Shown one piece after another: positions 46,170-56,399 of a stretch of 64,000 nt of DNA. Positions within the stretch are counted from its first letter, which is position 1. Every line of letters starts with the position of its first letter. Location of the stretch: assembly GCA_014058105.1 (NCBI GenBank), contig JACGCM010000012.1:310001-374000 (forward strand), written 5' to 3'. Origin of the DNA: Kingdonia uniflora. Lineage: Eukaryota > Streptophyta > Magnoliopsida > Ranunculales > Circaeasteraceae. The notes beneath the pieces were generated by a model. It had not been told where the DNA came from. It searched no databases and saw only the letters and a program-made list of their open reading frames with translations. Position numbers and translations under genes: made by a program.

Positions 46170-46692
46170 ACTTTAAATCAGAAAGAGATAATATTGATGC
46201 CAAATTCTTATTTAATATTGATGTCAGAAAGGGATACTTTGTATCTGAGCTCGCTACTGATATGATATTTAATGGTGTTATGCTTATGATAGCTGAAGGG
46301 GTGTTTGGGAAAATGAATGCCCCAGATTCTTATCCACCAACCCTTTTTGTATACATGCCTAAAGATCGTACCAGGATGCGTTTGATAAGTGAAAACATGA
46401 AAGCTCTGAGGCAGAAAGGCATCCATGGGCGTGCAACTCATTGGAAAGAAGCTCTCAAAGAGAGGAAAACTCTTCTATAGGAGACAAATGAATTGATCCC
46501 TCACATTCAGGATGCGTTAAACCTTGCATTTGCATATCATGACATACACTTGACCAATTTACAGTCCACGGAAATCTTTAGCTGGTTTGAATCTTTAATG
46601 AAGTGATTAAATAATATGAGGGCAATTTTTGTTTGTTATATTGTTATCACTGAGTTGCTTAGTTCCAAGTACAACCTGATACAGAAGTAAGG
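46170..46692 (+). pseudogene. Plant alpha/beta-hydrolase-like protein, second fragment
   Basis: The frame reads 'DAKFLFNIDVRKGYFVSELA', 'MLMIAEGVFGKMNAPDSYPP', 'TLFVYMPKDRTRMRLISENM', 'THWKEALKERKTLL*ETNEL' and 'IPHIQDALNLAFAYHDIHLT', ending 'STEIFSWFESLMK'. In the family the 'GYFVS' block follows the GASSGG elbow that ends the first fragment at 30813, so both pieces come from one gene. Stops lie at 46478-46480 and 46604-46606. About 75 codons appear to be missing between 'KALRQKGIH' and 'GRATHWKEAL', judged from memory of family members. It is split from the first fragment by the Tat element and 1 kb of other DNA. Confidence 0.55.
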
Positions 46693-46714
46693 TATACACT
46701 TGACATCCCCTAAC

Positions 46715-48806
46715 TGTCACGCCCCAAAATCTAGCAACCGATTACTAGATTCTAAGTAGTGCAGGTCGGGGAATCCAAAGATTCTACCCAACAAATAGCC
46801 AAGTCGTAGACAAATTCTAGCTCGGCTATTCACATATAGCAATAATCATCAGAGTAAAGAAATAACATTAACAATAAAACACGGAAGCAAAAGATATATA
46901 TATACACATCAGAAGAAAATGTAATACAATATCTCGAAATAAACTTAGCGACATATGCTGAGAATACCTATAAAAATCTAGAGCTGAAAGAAATCTGCAG
47001 CAGCAAAATCTATCTCTGAGCTGGCCAACCACTCGACAGTCCAAGCTAATCAACCTCTTAAATGGTTAAAACATGAGAGTGAGCCAACCACGGCTCACTA
47101 AACCCAACAGAACTAAAAATCCTACTAATAAACTTGTACTGAAAATGGAGGTAAAGATGAATGTAAAGCAGAAATAGGTAAATACAGTCTAGCAATATAC
47201 TAAATAATCACAAAGGACAAAGAGTTGATAAGGAAAAGAGTTAGAGTCAAGAATATAAGAGGATAGAGAATTAATGATAAGAGCATATACAATGCCATGA
47301 TGTGACGTGATGACTAGGATAATCCCATACTTATCCTAGGTGCAATGTGAAGTGATGCTGCAAAATTGATACTTGTAATTCCTAAGTAGTAGGCTGATCA
47401 ACCGCTAACGTCTAATTTCTCAAAGAGATCAGTAAGGGGAGACACTGGTATGATTTGGTTAAGCTCGACCAAGCTAAGGATAGGTCTCACTTGATCAAAG
47501 TGGTAATGGGAGTTTCCGACCCAACAGAGCAATAGTCCGTATCATTTCAAGGAATTTCAACCTCACCGTAGAATAAGTTGGGATCTCCATGACTCTGTCT
47601 CATACCATTCCACACTCCTGAGTGGCCGAATTAGATATGATAGTGCCATTCCCAATCTCACCAAATCTTTTAACCCGTTCTTAGGACTCCTTGGATCCTA
47701 TCGGAGGTTAACCGAAACGGAGTGTTCGTGTATCCAATCTTAATAAGTTTTAAAAAATATTATTATAAGCAATAAGATGTAACAGGTACACAAGAAAACC
47801 AGTACAGCTGCCGCTCACACAGTAGCACAAACCGGATGAATAGGGACTCGGTTGCACCGACTAAGGATAACCGACACAGCAACCTAACCGTCACTACATT
47901 CAACGCATCAATCTCTTAAGGTTGGAAGGGACATTCAAGGGAAAAGCCATGAGAACACTAACCCAACCTCAACTAACTAAGCTCGGGTCCTATATGAACC
48001 AAAAAAACAAGCTCCCGAATCAAACAAACCTAAACTACAAGTTAACAAAATAACTGAATAATTCCTAGGTTAAATTATAGTTAATTACATAGCAGCTCTA
48101 AGTCCAATTTAACACTCTAAAATAATACTCAGAAACTAGTATAGAAACTTAGTAATGATGGGATAAAACTCGATTGAAGGCAATCTCGAATCTTGCAGAA
48201 ATCCAACTCAGAAAACCAACTAAAATATACGGAACGGCAAACAGAACACCTCCCAAGCTAACACAATCACCAAGAACAACAAACAACCAATCAATTTAAG
48301 AAAACGACAATCAACCCAAACCCTAAAAATCAAACCTACGCTGAAATCGAACGAAAAGAACGGAAAAAGAATCGGGAATTTCTTACCGAGGATAGGAACG
48401 AAGCTTGCAACGAAGCGGGTGAAGAATCCTCGAGTGATGGGGAAGATAGGATCTAGAGTTTGGAGGGGAGGGGAATAGGTTAGGGAGAGGAGAGAGAAAA
48501 AAAAAAGGAAAGTGAGGAAAGGAGAGATTAAAACCCAAACACAACTGAAAATGCGCCTTTGTTCGAATAGGAAATGATCCTGTTGGAACAGAGTGGAACG
48601 TATTCGAACAGAAAAAAATCCTGTTCAAATAAAAAGGGTTCTATTCGAACAGAGGAAACTGAAGTAAGCTTCTTTGTAAAGCAACCGATATGTCTAAGTT
48701 TTAGGGTGGCAGATATGGTCAAATGGGTTGAACCAAATTATGATTTGGCATACTAATCTTAGATGGTTGATGAATTTTTAATATGGGTGTAAAACTAGCT
48801 GTGACA
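46715..48806 (-). repeat. 2.1-kb LTR-like block with inverted ends (probable solo LTR)
   Basis: It starts TGTCACGCCCC and ends GTGACA, giving TG...CA ends. The sequence type is that of long gypsy LTRs in plants. On the minus strand a CT-rich leader near 48520-48400 followed by 'CTCGGTAAGAAA' looks like a transcription start region with a splice donor, so minus orientation is likely. Direct flanking duplications are absent. Instead the outside pentamers CTAAC and GTTAG extend the inverted ends to 11 bp, so a DNA-type element is an alternative. Confidence 0.5.
48551..48655. repeat. Short interspersed TTCGAACAG-type repeats in the LTR-like block
   Basis: Variants of TTCGAA(C/T)AG/GTTCGAA occur about five times at spacings near 20-30 bp (for example at 48554, 48603 and 48648). 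The core TTCGAA is palindromic. Confidence 0.6.
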
Positions 48807-48959
48807 GTTAGTTTTTATAGGAGTTTTTATAGGGCGTGATTGTTTTATTTTGGCGTCTGCAGAAGACTTGATCATCTGATCTACTATATCAAAGTATCTA
48901 CATATATATCAGTCCATTTTGATGTTCATTTAGACTTTCTGCTACTATTTAAAATTTTA

Positions 48960-49115
48960 TGTTATGGGAGACTAATGTATACAAAGTTATAGAAACATCC
49001 ATTTGTTAGAAAGAGAAGCGCTGCCTTGTATAGCTGCATGTTTCTATAACTGCTCTTAGAAACATTAGTTATGAATCCATCTGTTTGAAATACATAATTA
49101 GTCTCCCGTAACAGC
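48960..49115. repeat. Inverted repeat downstream of the LTR-like block
   Basis: 'gttatgggagactaat' pairs with 'attagtctcccgtaac', and inside it 'agttatagaaacat' pairs with 'atgtttctataact', giving a nested hairpin of about 150 bp. Several 'aatccatctgt' words follow up to 49230. Confidence 0.7.
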
Positions 49116-49485
49116 TGCATAATACATTAGGGTGCATGTATTTGATTTTACAAATGAATCCATCTGTATGATCCCGTAAGAATTTGATTATGAATTGCAT
49201 CTGTATGATTCAAACAGATAAATCCATCTGTTGATTATACAAATGTAGTGCTTATCTTTCAAACGGATAGATGAATATAGTTGACACAATATTGTTTATT
49301 CTTGATATTTTCATGTCTTTTATGTGAACTTCAGGGTCAAAGTACGAGAGATTTGCAGTCTTCACATACACCTCACTCACTCTCCTAAGGAAATTATAAT
49401 GTGAGAACAAAGTGATCTCTTATAAATACTATTATTAGTTTTTTTTTCTACATATTTCTCATTTCTTTCATTTGTCATTTTACAG

Positions 49486-50113
49486 GCACAAAGTGTATCG
49501 GAGGTACGAAGTGTAGCGGATGAGGAAGTATTACAGACACAAACGTCTACCCCCCAAGTAAACCCTTTCCTTTTTGGGCTTACTTTTTTATTAGATATAT
49601 AATTTAAAATAATATATCAAGCTTCTTTTAAAGAGGAGGACTAGAGCTAGCCTTGCCTTTGTAACACATCTTCTAATATAATTTATACCAAGCTTCTTCA
49701 TGAAATATCTAGCTATGATTTATCTATAGAGAGACCACTGTATATAATATAGTTAAAATCTTAGCACTTCCAAGTTTATATAACCATATAATATATAAAG
49801 AATTACAAATATAATCAAGATTTTTCTTTTCAGGCACAATGTAAAAGAAAGGCTAAAAACACTAATTGTATAATTGTTAAGTTGGAAAGGCTCTAAGGTT
49901 GTTGTTGCTCATGCACAGTGGGTGACAGAAGATCCTAAATGCATGTTGCATAATCAAATTCTTGGGCCTAATGTATGCAAAATTGCTGTTACGAATGTCG
50001 TAAACCCTTTATTCCCGTTATGGAGAGCGACAAATGATGCAACTACAATTGGTGGTGCTTTAAAGTATTTTATTACATGGCCCAAGAAATACGTGGTTAT
50101 GAAAGATGATTGA
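49486..50113 (+). pseudogene. CACTA tnp1-type gene, last exons
   Basis: Exon 49486-49557 (24 codons, 'EVRSVADEEVLQTQTSTPQ') has clean splice sites. The last exon, from about 49837, reads 'LSWKGSKVVVAHAQWVTEDP', 'CMLHNQILGPNVCKIAVTNV' and 'ATTIGGALKYFITWPKKYVV', ending at 50113. This is the C-terminal domain of CACTA tnp1-type proteins ('LYSWKG..VAEG.W...DP...VH...LGP'). A frameshift lies near 49875. It is separated from the rest of the gene (exons to 30098) by 19 kb of nested DNA. Confidence 0.75.
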
Positions 50114-50627
50114 TTCAGGTATAATAAACCCTTATAACTTAACTATTTAATCTCCGTCACTGCATCCTTATATAATCCAATTCTTATACATTAGTAGACC
50201 TATAACTGATCTTTATATATGAAAGCTTAAAGTAAGATTCATGATTAGTGTTCATTTTCGGATTAACTATGGTATGATTGGTTTAGTATTTATTATTTAA
50301 TTTGCTTACACTCCTTTTCGTTTCTTTTATACAGTTTATGATGGAGGCGTAGTTGAAAATGACTTCTTACAGTGTTTTGGCCATTGTACATAGATAATAA
50401 GGGATTTTCTTTTATTTTTCTTCTTTTTTTGGTGAAGACTTGAATATCATGATTATAAGATCAACTTTTATTGTATCAAAGCCCTTTTTATAATAAAGTT
50501 GTGACTTTTATTTATTTGATGAAATATTAATTTCATTTTTGTAATTTATAAAGTGTTAATGATAACGTTTATTGAACATTATAATTATTTTCTACTACTA
50601 ATTTATTGAGTAAATATAGTATTTGAA

Positions 50628-51060
50628 GATGTTATGGTATATATAATAGATAGCATTAGAAAAACGCTATGGAAAAGATAATAGATGACATTGGAAAAAT
50701 GCTATGGTACAGATAATAGATAGCTGTAGACAAACGCTATGAAAAAGACAATTAGATAATATTATACAAACGCTATGGATAAGACAATAAATAGCATTAG
50801 ACAAACGTTATGGAAAAGATAATATATAACACTACACAAACGCTATGGAAAAGACAATAGATAGTATTAGACAAACGGTATGGAAAAGACAATAGATAGC
50901 ATTAGAAAAATGCTATGGAAAAAATAATATATACCACTATACAAACGCTATGGAAAAGATAATAGATAGCATTTTTCTAATGCTATGGAAAAGACAATAG
51001 ATAGCATTATAGCATTGCTATAGAAAGTCAACTATGGCATTTTCTAAACGTCATCTAAAA
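50628..51060. repeat. CACTA subterminal repeat array
   Basis: About eleven imperfect units of roughly 35 bp built on 'aatagatagcatta.a(c/a)aaacgctatgg(a)aaaga'. In CACTA elements such subterminal repeats are binding sites for the tnp1/TNPA-type protein. Near the terminus the same 'gctat' words appear inverted. Confidence 0.85.
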
Positions 51061-51199
51061 TAAATTGATAGCATTGCTCAAATACTATTATTTAATGGCG
51101 TTCAAAAAAATGCTATTGTAAAAAGGATACCATGGGAGAATAGAGCGGTCGAAAAAATGCTATCGCAGCTTTTGATAGCGTTTTTCCAATGCTATTATA

Positions 51200-51218
51200 A
51201 GTGTTTTTTCTTGTAGTG
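51200..51218 (+). repeat. 3' terminus of the CACTA element
   Basis: Ends TTTTTTCTTGTAGTG at 51218; the reverse complement begins CACTACAAGAAAA. The following three bases are GTT, the expected size of a CACTA target duplication, but the left end to compare with was not found. Confidence 0.85.
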
Positions 51219-51781
51219 GTTTCACTCCATAAGAAACCTTTAGAGATAAAAATGATAATACGAACATGTAAAATTAAACCTAAAAATCCCAGACCAAGGT
51301 CTTTCTACAAACATCAACCAGAACTAGATAAATATTCACTCAAACATTAAGATTCTCATACAGAAGCATATGGTCCTTGAGATAAACTGCAAAAGAATAG
51401 TATCTTATGGTTAAACATGAGACTAAAGTCCAGAATGTCAAGGTTAGGAGAGTGCAGTCACTTATTAGCTTGCTTGACTAGTGTTTACTAACATTAAAAA
51501 TAACACACCAGTTTATCCTAGAGAAATTGAAGAAGTTAATCCCTCTAACCTCCTCTGCCTGTGGAGATGCTCTAACCTAGCAGGACTAGAGTATGGCATG
51601 GTAACCCTCTCTAGTCTATGTACCCTCTGGTAATGGAGATGTTTTCAGTAAGCAAGTATTTTCAACAACAGGAGAGCATTGTAGTTTGAGCTTTATTTTT
51701 TTGGATGATTTTAAGTCTGTTTCCAGAGCAAGAGCAAGAGCAAGAGCTTCAGCATTAGAGAAGTTATTGCTTACACACATA
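51219..51781. other. Between CACTA end and right terminal repeat
   Basis: No gene recognised; contains a short 'gagcaagagcaagagcaagagc' type GAGCAA run near 51726-51748. Confidence 0.4.
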
Positions 51782-52054
51782 CAAAGACCTGTATGGGTGA
51801 TTCTTTAAAAATGAGTTTGCTGAACACATCTTCGCTTGTTGGTCTCATAATAACATCCAACACCTAAGACTAGTATAGCAAACATAACATTTTAATTAAT
51901 TAATTAATAAAAATAGAGGAGTTAAAAAAGGATCCCAAATGGTGTTAACTTGTGGAGTAAAGTTAGTTTTCAATATTTCTCTCTCATGCCAATGGTAAGT
52001 TTTGATTAGAAGAGGTCAATTTTTAATCTCTTTAGAGAGATCAAAATTTTCCCC
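51782..52054 (-). repeat. Right terminal inverted repeat of the Mutator-like element
   Basis: Reverse complement of 20115-20387. The outer end is CCCC where the left has GGAA reversed. Confidence 0.85.
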
Positions 52055-52063
52055 CCAATGAAC
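52055..52063. repeat. 9-bp target duplication, right side
   Basis: CCAATGAAC, identical to 20106-20114. Confidence 0.75.
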
Positions 52064-52921
52064 TTATAACGTTAAAAAAGTCCGAAAAGTTTATATTTCG
52101 GGTAAATAGTCCTACTAGCCATACATTAGTGTAAAAATTTTATGCACACCTTTTTTAGGCATGCGCGGTATACTGACCTTTTGTGTAACTCCCTAAATTG
52201 TTGTAAGAGGTGGTAAGCTTGTTAACCTTTGATATCTCACCGCAATCTATTTGTAGACAACGAGCCTAATATATAAGCAAAAAAATTGTTGGTTATTTGA
52301 TATCGAGACTAGGACTAGCTTTATCTATTCTACTCTTATTAAAAGGCAACATATTTAAGCCTATATGTAATTCTGGTAGGAAGAGAGTAATTCTGGCAGG
52401 GTACAATAGATGCAAGTAATTTTGGTCTTCACCCTTCAGAGAAGAAGAGGAAAGGTTTGAAGACTAGAAAGAGTTTGTCAGAGTTCTGTAATGTCTTGGC
52501 TGATGTACTAAGGAGATGAAAACCTTTTGATAAAGATAGATTTTATGGTCCACAAACACAAGAAAACCAAACCTGATAGCTATCCTTTTATGTAGTTGTT
52601 GGATATTTTAGTTAGAGATTGATATTTTAGAGGTTTGGATCTAAATAGTAACTCTGTTAATTTTTTCAGGATGGCGGTGGCTGTAGCTTGGTGGGTTCCT
52701 ACCTGCAATGGCAACTGGAATAGAGTTCATTATCTGGTAATTTCTACTATGTAAGTTTTTTCTCTTATAAATAGCTGAAATTTAAGAACTATGATGTTCA
52801 TGAAAATATAATAAGCCGTAATCTAAGATCTAATACTTTAGAGGGACCGAAGGTAGAGGAAGAGGTGATACAATCACTATTTCATTAATTGATTAGAATT
52901 TCTTCATACATTAATAAAATT
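52064..52921. other. Right flank, short coding-like piece only
   Basis: 52429-52519 can be read as 'LHPSEKKRKGLKTRKSLSEF' then 'CNVLADVLRR' before a stop. It is basic and coding-like but I cannot assign it. The rest shows nothing. Confidence 0.35.
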
Positions 52922-53252
52922 AGAGATCATATAAGACTTGCTCAGCTACAAGTTGAAGATCATACTAGACGCTGAGATGAAATTAGGGATGCAATCCAAC
53001 CGAAAATAGTGCATATTCTTTTGTATATACAAATTTATTGTTTGGTTGCTCATTATCTGTTATATTCATTGTTGGATTGTTTTTCATGTTTAGGCCTTAA
53101 CTTGCGAGTATCGTGATAAATTTGAAGCTGCTAGATTAGAGGAAAGAGTCACTTGAGATGCATTAAATGCTAAACGTTAGGAGATGGATTCAGTCAAGCC
53201 AGTGATTAATAGAATGAAGAACCCAAAATCCTTTGATGATAGGGCTGATAGG
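52922..53252 (+). pseudogene. Proton-pump-interactor (PPI1)-like fragment, two exons
   Basis: First exon near 52922-53017: 'IRLAQLQVEDHTRR*DEIRD' then 'AIQPKIVHI'. Second exon 53094-53252: 'EYRDKFEAARLEERVT*DAL', 'NAKR*EMDSVKPVINRMKNP' and 'KSFDDRADR', ending at GTAAG. This coiled-coil pattern ('RFEAA..EERAARDALK.KR.E.DSVQS.INR.KN..S..DID') resembles PPI1-type proteins, which bind the regulatory C-terminus of the plasma membrane H+-ATPase. Stops at codons that are Arg (CGA) or Gln/Lys in the family show it is dead. The family match is from memory; other coiled-coil proteins remain possible. Confidence 0.5.
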
Positions 53253-53640
53253 GTAAGAACTGTTTTTTTTTTCTTTCTATAAAAATATTTGAGGACTACG
53301 CATTGTTGATTAATTTATATTTATTTTGAACTTCTACGCTATTATCAGATAAAGTCATCATCCTTTGCTTTTTCTTTCTTATGTTCTTAGTTTCTTTTCA
53401 AAATTTCATATTGAATGCTTGTACTTGGATGTTTTATTGTTTATTCATGAATGAAAGAAGTTTTCATGAGTTTTGTTTGTTTAGCATTAGTATATTATTT
53501 TGATGTAAAAGCTAGTATGAAAGTTCTCTCAGGATTTGCAGGTTTATATGTTTGTCACTATCTTCTTTTTATTAAAAATTGTTTGTCATTATCGTTTTAT
53601 ATGTTAGTTGATTGTGCTGTTTGATTATTTAAAATTCGTG
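53253..53640. other. AT-rich stretch, nothing recognised
   Basis: T-rich, possibly intron of the preceding fragment. Confidence 0.3.
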
Positions 53641-54204
53641 AGGGCTTACCTGAGACGCAAAAAACGACGAAAAAATTAGTAAAATGCAAAAAATAAGGTA
53701 GTACCTATAACGTATATCAAAGTCATTTTTTCATGTGATACATAATACGACGTATTTATGTGTTACAAAGTTTAATCAAAAACGGTGATTGTAACAACCC
53801 TTATTTATGTCGTGTTTTGTATGACGCTTAATACGACCCTCATGTTAGTCGCAAAAATGAAAAAAATGTTAAGTATTTGGCGACTTATAGCCGAGTTGTT
53901 ATAATTTGACCAATAAAACAACAACTATATCAGTTGCAAATTGCGATAAATACGACGAATATTACAAATTTTATTTATGTTATTTAATTGTGACGCATAA
54001 AACGACGTTCTATTGTGTTGCAAAAATTGTAAAAAATAACTATTTTTACAACTTAACTTTCAATCGTAATATTACGACTCAAGTAAAAGTTGAGAACAAA
54101 AAACTACTGCAAAAAACAAGAATCTAATTTCAACAAAAAACCAAGTCGTTTTAGACAAAAACGACCGACTTGCAAAGTCATTTTTTATTCTTTTTTACGT
54201 AGTG
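53640..54204 (+). mobile_element. 3' end of a second CACTA-like element
   Basis: Ends TTTTTTACGTAGTG at 54204 (reverse complement CACTACGTAAAAAA). The preceding 560 bp are filled with short words such as 'gacgcataaaacgac', 'aatacgacg' and 'gttgcaaa' in both orientations, as in CACTA subterminal regions. No left end found. Confidence 0.5.
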
Positions 54205-54835
54205 GTGAATGGATATGCAATATATAAAGAGATCAAACAGTGAAATATTAGGAAAGAGGTAAGGTGAGGACACCAAGTTCTTACTTAACGACACCCAAAA
54301 TGCATGGGGTCATAACTCAAAAATAGCATGTTTGAAAAAAAAGTTCTAGGACAATTTAGAAAGGTATTGAAAAACTATTGAATGTGAGCGTATGAATTTT
54401 TCCTAAACCATGGTCTTAAAGCCTCAAAATTTTGCAAACATATGGATACATAGTTTACATTTTTTATTGGACTGTTGTTGAGTAAAACATTAATAATTCA
54501 TTTAATTTTGACCAGAATGAGGAAAAATCAATTTATGTAGAAAGAGGATTCAAGTATCTACGACTTCAAAGTTTTGATCTTTGTCTAATTCCTTATTTGC
54601 CAACCTCTACAACCTATTGAAGTAGAATGTGAAAAGCTGTCAGTTTTAAGGTTTACCGATGTTTGAGTGAGAAAATAATGTTTACCCATATTTAGGCTTT
54701 GAAATATCATGATTTGAATATAGCATATTGTTAAGATAGGACTTGAAAATTCATTTATTTAATTAAAAAGGGGTACATGACATGCATTGAACAGAAAAGA
54801 AATACACGACACTTTGTTTTTTTTTGTTTTTCTTC

Positions 54836-55287
54836 CTAACATTTCATCAAAAATAAAAAACAAATTAGACACAATCCTAAAAAGGAGAAAACAAGATAAA
54901 AGGGTCTAATCCTCGCTCCGTGAGCTTGTGGAGTGGCGACGGCAAGACAGAGGGGACTGAGAAGGTCTCGCCGCGTTGCATTAGGACATACTTTGAAGAA
55001 TGTCTCTGTGTGAGAGGCTATGTCGAAGATATCTTTTTGTCGCTTCTCGACGGTCTTGATCATCTTGTGGTTCATCTAGAGAAACTTTCCAAGAGTGGGA
55101 CAAACTCTTGCCATGATCCCTATAGTATTACGAGTAGTGAGGTCTCCGATGTGAATGAGATCATCTTCGGTAGGGATGATGAGGATTAGAGTACACTCAC
55201 GTTCTTCTTGAATAGGGCGGGTTGGTTCATTAGGGTCCAACACTCATGCTCATGTCCATGGCTCTTGAACACATTTAATTCCTAATT
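54836..55287 (-). pseudogene. Transposon-type ORF, downstream part (split by Gypsy-B)
   Basis: The minus strand reads 'EERECTLILIIPTEDDLIHI', 'GDLTTRNTIGIMARVCPTLG', a stop, then 'MNHKMIKTVEKRQKDIFDIA' and 'SHTETFFKVCPNATRRD', ending in a hydrophobic stretch 'LVFSFLGLCLICFLFLM'. I read it as the continuation of the ORF at 60856-61541, interrupted by Gypsy-B. The opposite frame 54920-55189 is treated as a shadow. Function unknown. Confidence 0.4.
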
Positions 55288-55677
55288 TGTAGAACTCTAA
55301 AATAATCAAAGAACAGAAATAAGAATAGTTTGAGATTTCGAGAAGAAAACCCTTAGCTAGGCTTTTGTGCCTTTTTGTATCTTCTGAAAAGAATTACAAT
55401 GTGAAAGACTTGCCCCTTTTAGGGTTATACGACCTATTTATAGAGTGAACCTACAGTTCTATGAATTACAATAAAATCCTAACTCGAACTAGGTTAGCTA
55501 ATCCTACTCAAACTGGGATCGAAGTCGGTCGGTCGTAGGGGAAAATATTACACTAAAATGACTGAAAAGTCCTGAATCTTGTTCACTCGCATACTCTCTC
55601 ACGTAGATCCCTTAGGGTTTATCTGCATTGAGAAATGGACACAAAATATTAAAGGGTATTTAGATCGTCCTAGATCA
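55288..55677 (-). repeat. 3' LTR of Gypsy-B
   Basis: Matches 60595-60855 except for about 120 bp (near 55355-55480) missing from the other copy. In element orientation it begins TGATCTAGGACG. Confidence 0.8.
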
Positions 55678-55692
55678 TGGCTCCCCCTCTTA
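55678..55692 (-). other. Polypurine tract of Gypsy-B
   Basis: The minus strand reads AAGAGGGGGAGCCA directly before the LTR. Confidence 0.75.
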
Positions 55693-56399
55693 GGAGCCTT
55701 AAGCTCCTGCTCAAGCTAGAACTAGAGATGAGGGAACTCAGAAGCTCCTATTTCATGACTATACCACTTTGATTTGCTATATAGCTTGCTCTATCTTCTA
55801 ATCTAAAACGACTTGATACTTATTTTTCTTGTTGTAGTCGTCTTCCTCTCTAAAATATCATCCTCCTTCAACGAATCTTCACGTTCAATCTATAAATCAT
55901 CAATCAAAGATAGGCGAGTATTGATTGTGGAGTATTCATCCAGTAGAGATGGCTAAAATAGCTTCAAGTGCTCGACATTAATGATTGAGTACATTTACAT
56001 ATATGGTGGCAAATCCAGCTGAAAAACAATGTCACCAAATCTTCTTGACTATAGTAAACAGAGCATAGTGGATAGACTTGGTTTTCTTCCCTTCCTCCTT
56101 TAGTCGTTCCTTACTCAAATGTAACCATATAAGCAAGTTACCCTTCCAAAAGTACACTCGACCTGATGCTTATCATGTCGCGCTTTGTACTTTAGCTGAA
56201 TTTTCTTCAATTGTGCTTCAAGCTCACTATGAACCTCACTGATCCTCTCCAAGAAGAGTTAAGCCTGTGCATGTTCCTCCTCTTCTTTCCCTGTTACCTG
56301 TTTGTCTCAAAGACTGAATGCAATATCAAAAGGGCTTTGAGGCAAGTACCTTAAACATACTTCAAAAGGGGATTTCAGCGTAGAACCATGTATTGCTCA

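Larger units (their letters stand above)
26704..51218 (+). mobile_element. CACTA (En/Spm-type) element remnant, heavily interrupted
   Basis: Plus-strand order: tnp2 C-terminus (26704-27117), tnp1-type gene exons (27.7-30.1 kb), its last exons (49486-50113), an array of subterminal repeats (50628-51060), and a terminus reading TTTTTTCTTGTAGTG ending at 51218. The reverse complement of that terminus starts CACTACAAGAAAA, the classic CACTA end. The left terminus was not found, so it is lost or lies in unrecognised sequence. Between the last two exon groups lie the hydrolase fragments, the 14.4-kb Tat element and a 2.1-kb LTR-like block. The whole sits inside the Mutator-like element. Confidence 0.75.
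20115..52054. mobile_element. 32-kb Mutator-like element with long terminal inverted repeats
   Basis: The ends are inverted repeats of about 273 bp (20115-20387 and 51782-52054) starting GG(GG/AA)...TTTTGATCTCTCTAAAGAG. They are flanked outside by an exact 9-bp direct repeat CCAATGAAC. Long inverted ends plus 9-bp duplications define Mutator-like elements. No MULE transposase was seen inside, so it would be non-autonomous. Its present size is due to nested material: CACTA sequences, a complete 14.4-kb gypsy element, a 2.1-kb LTR-like block and several host gene fragments. Capture of gene fragments is well known for Pack-MULEs, but here CACTA-type capture explains at least part. Alternative: two separate ends that share a duplication by chance, which is unlikely for nine bases. 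Confidence 0.7.

Noticed and set aside
50628..51060. Regularly spaced 35-bp repeats that look array-like, as in CRISPR
   Set aside because: The units are contiguous and imperfect without unique spacers, and they lead into a CACTA terminus; they are subterminal repeats of a plant transposon.
54920..55189. Plus-strand 89-codon ORF
   Set aside because: The opposite strand gives a coding pattern that continues the split transposon-type ORF; the plus frame has no recognisable family.
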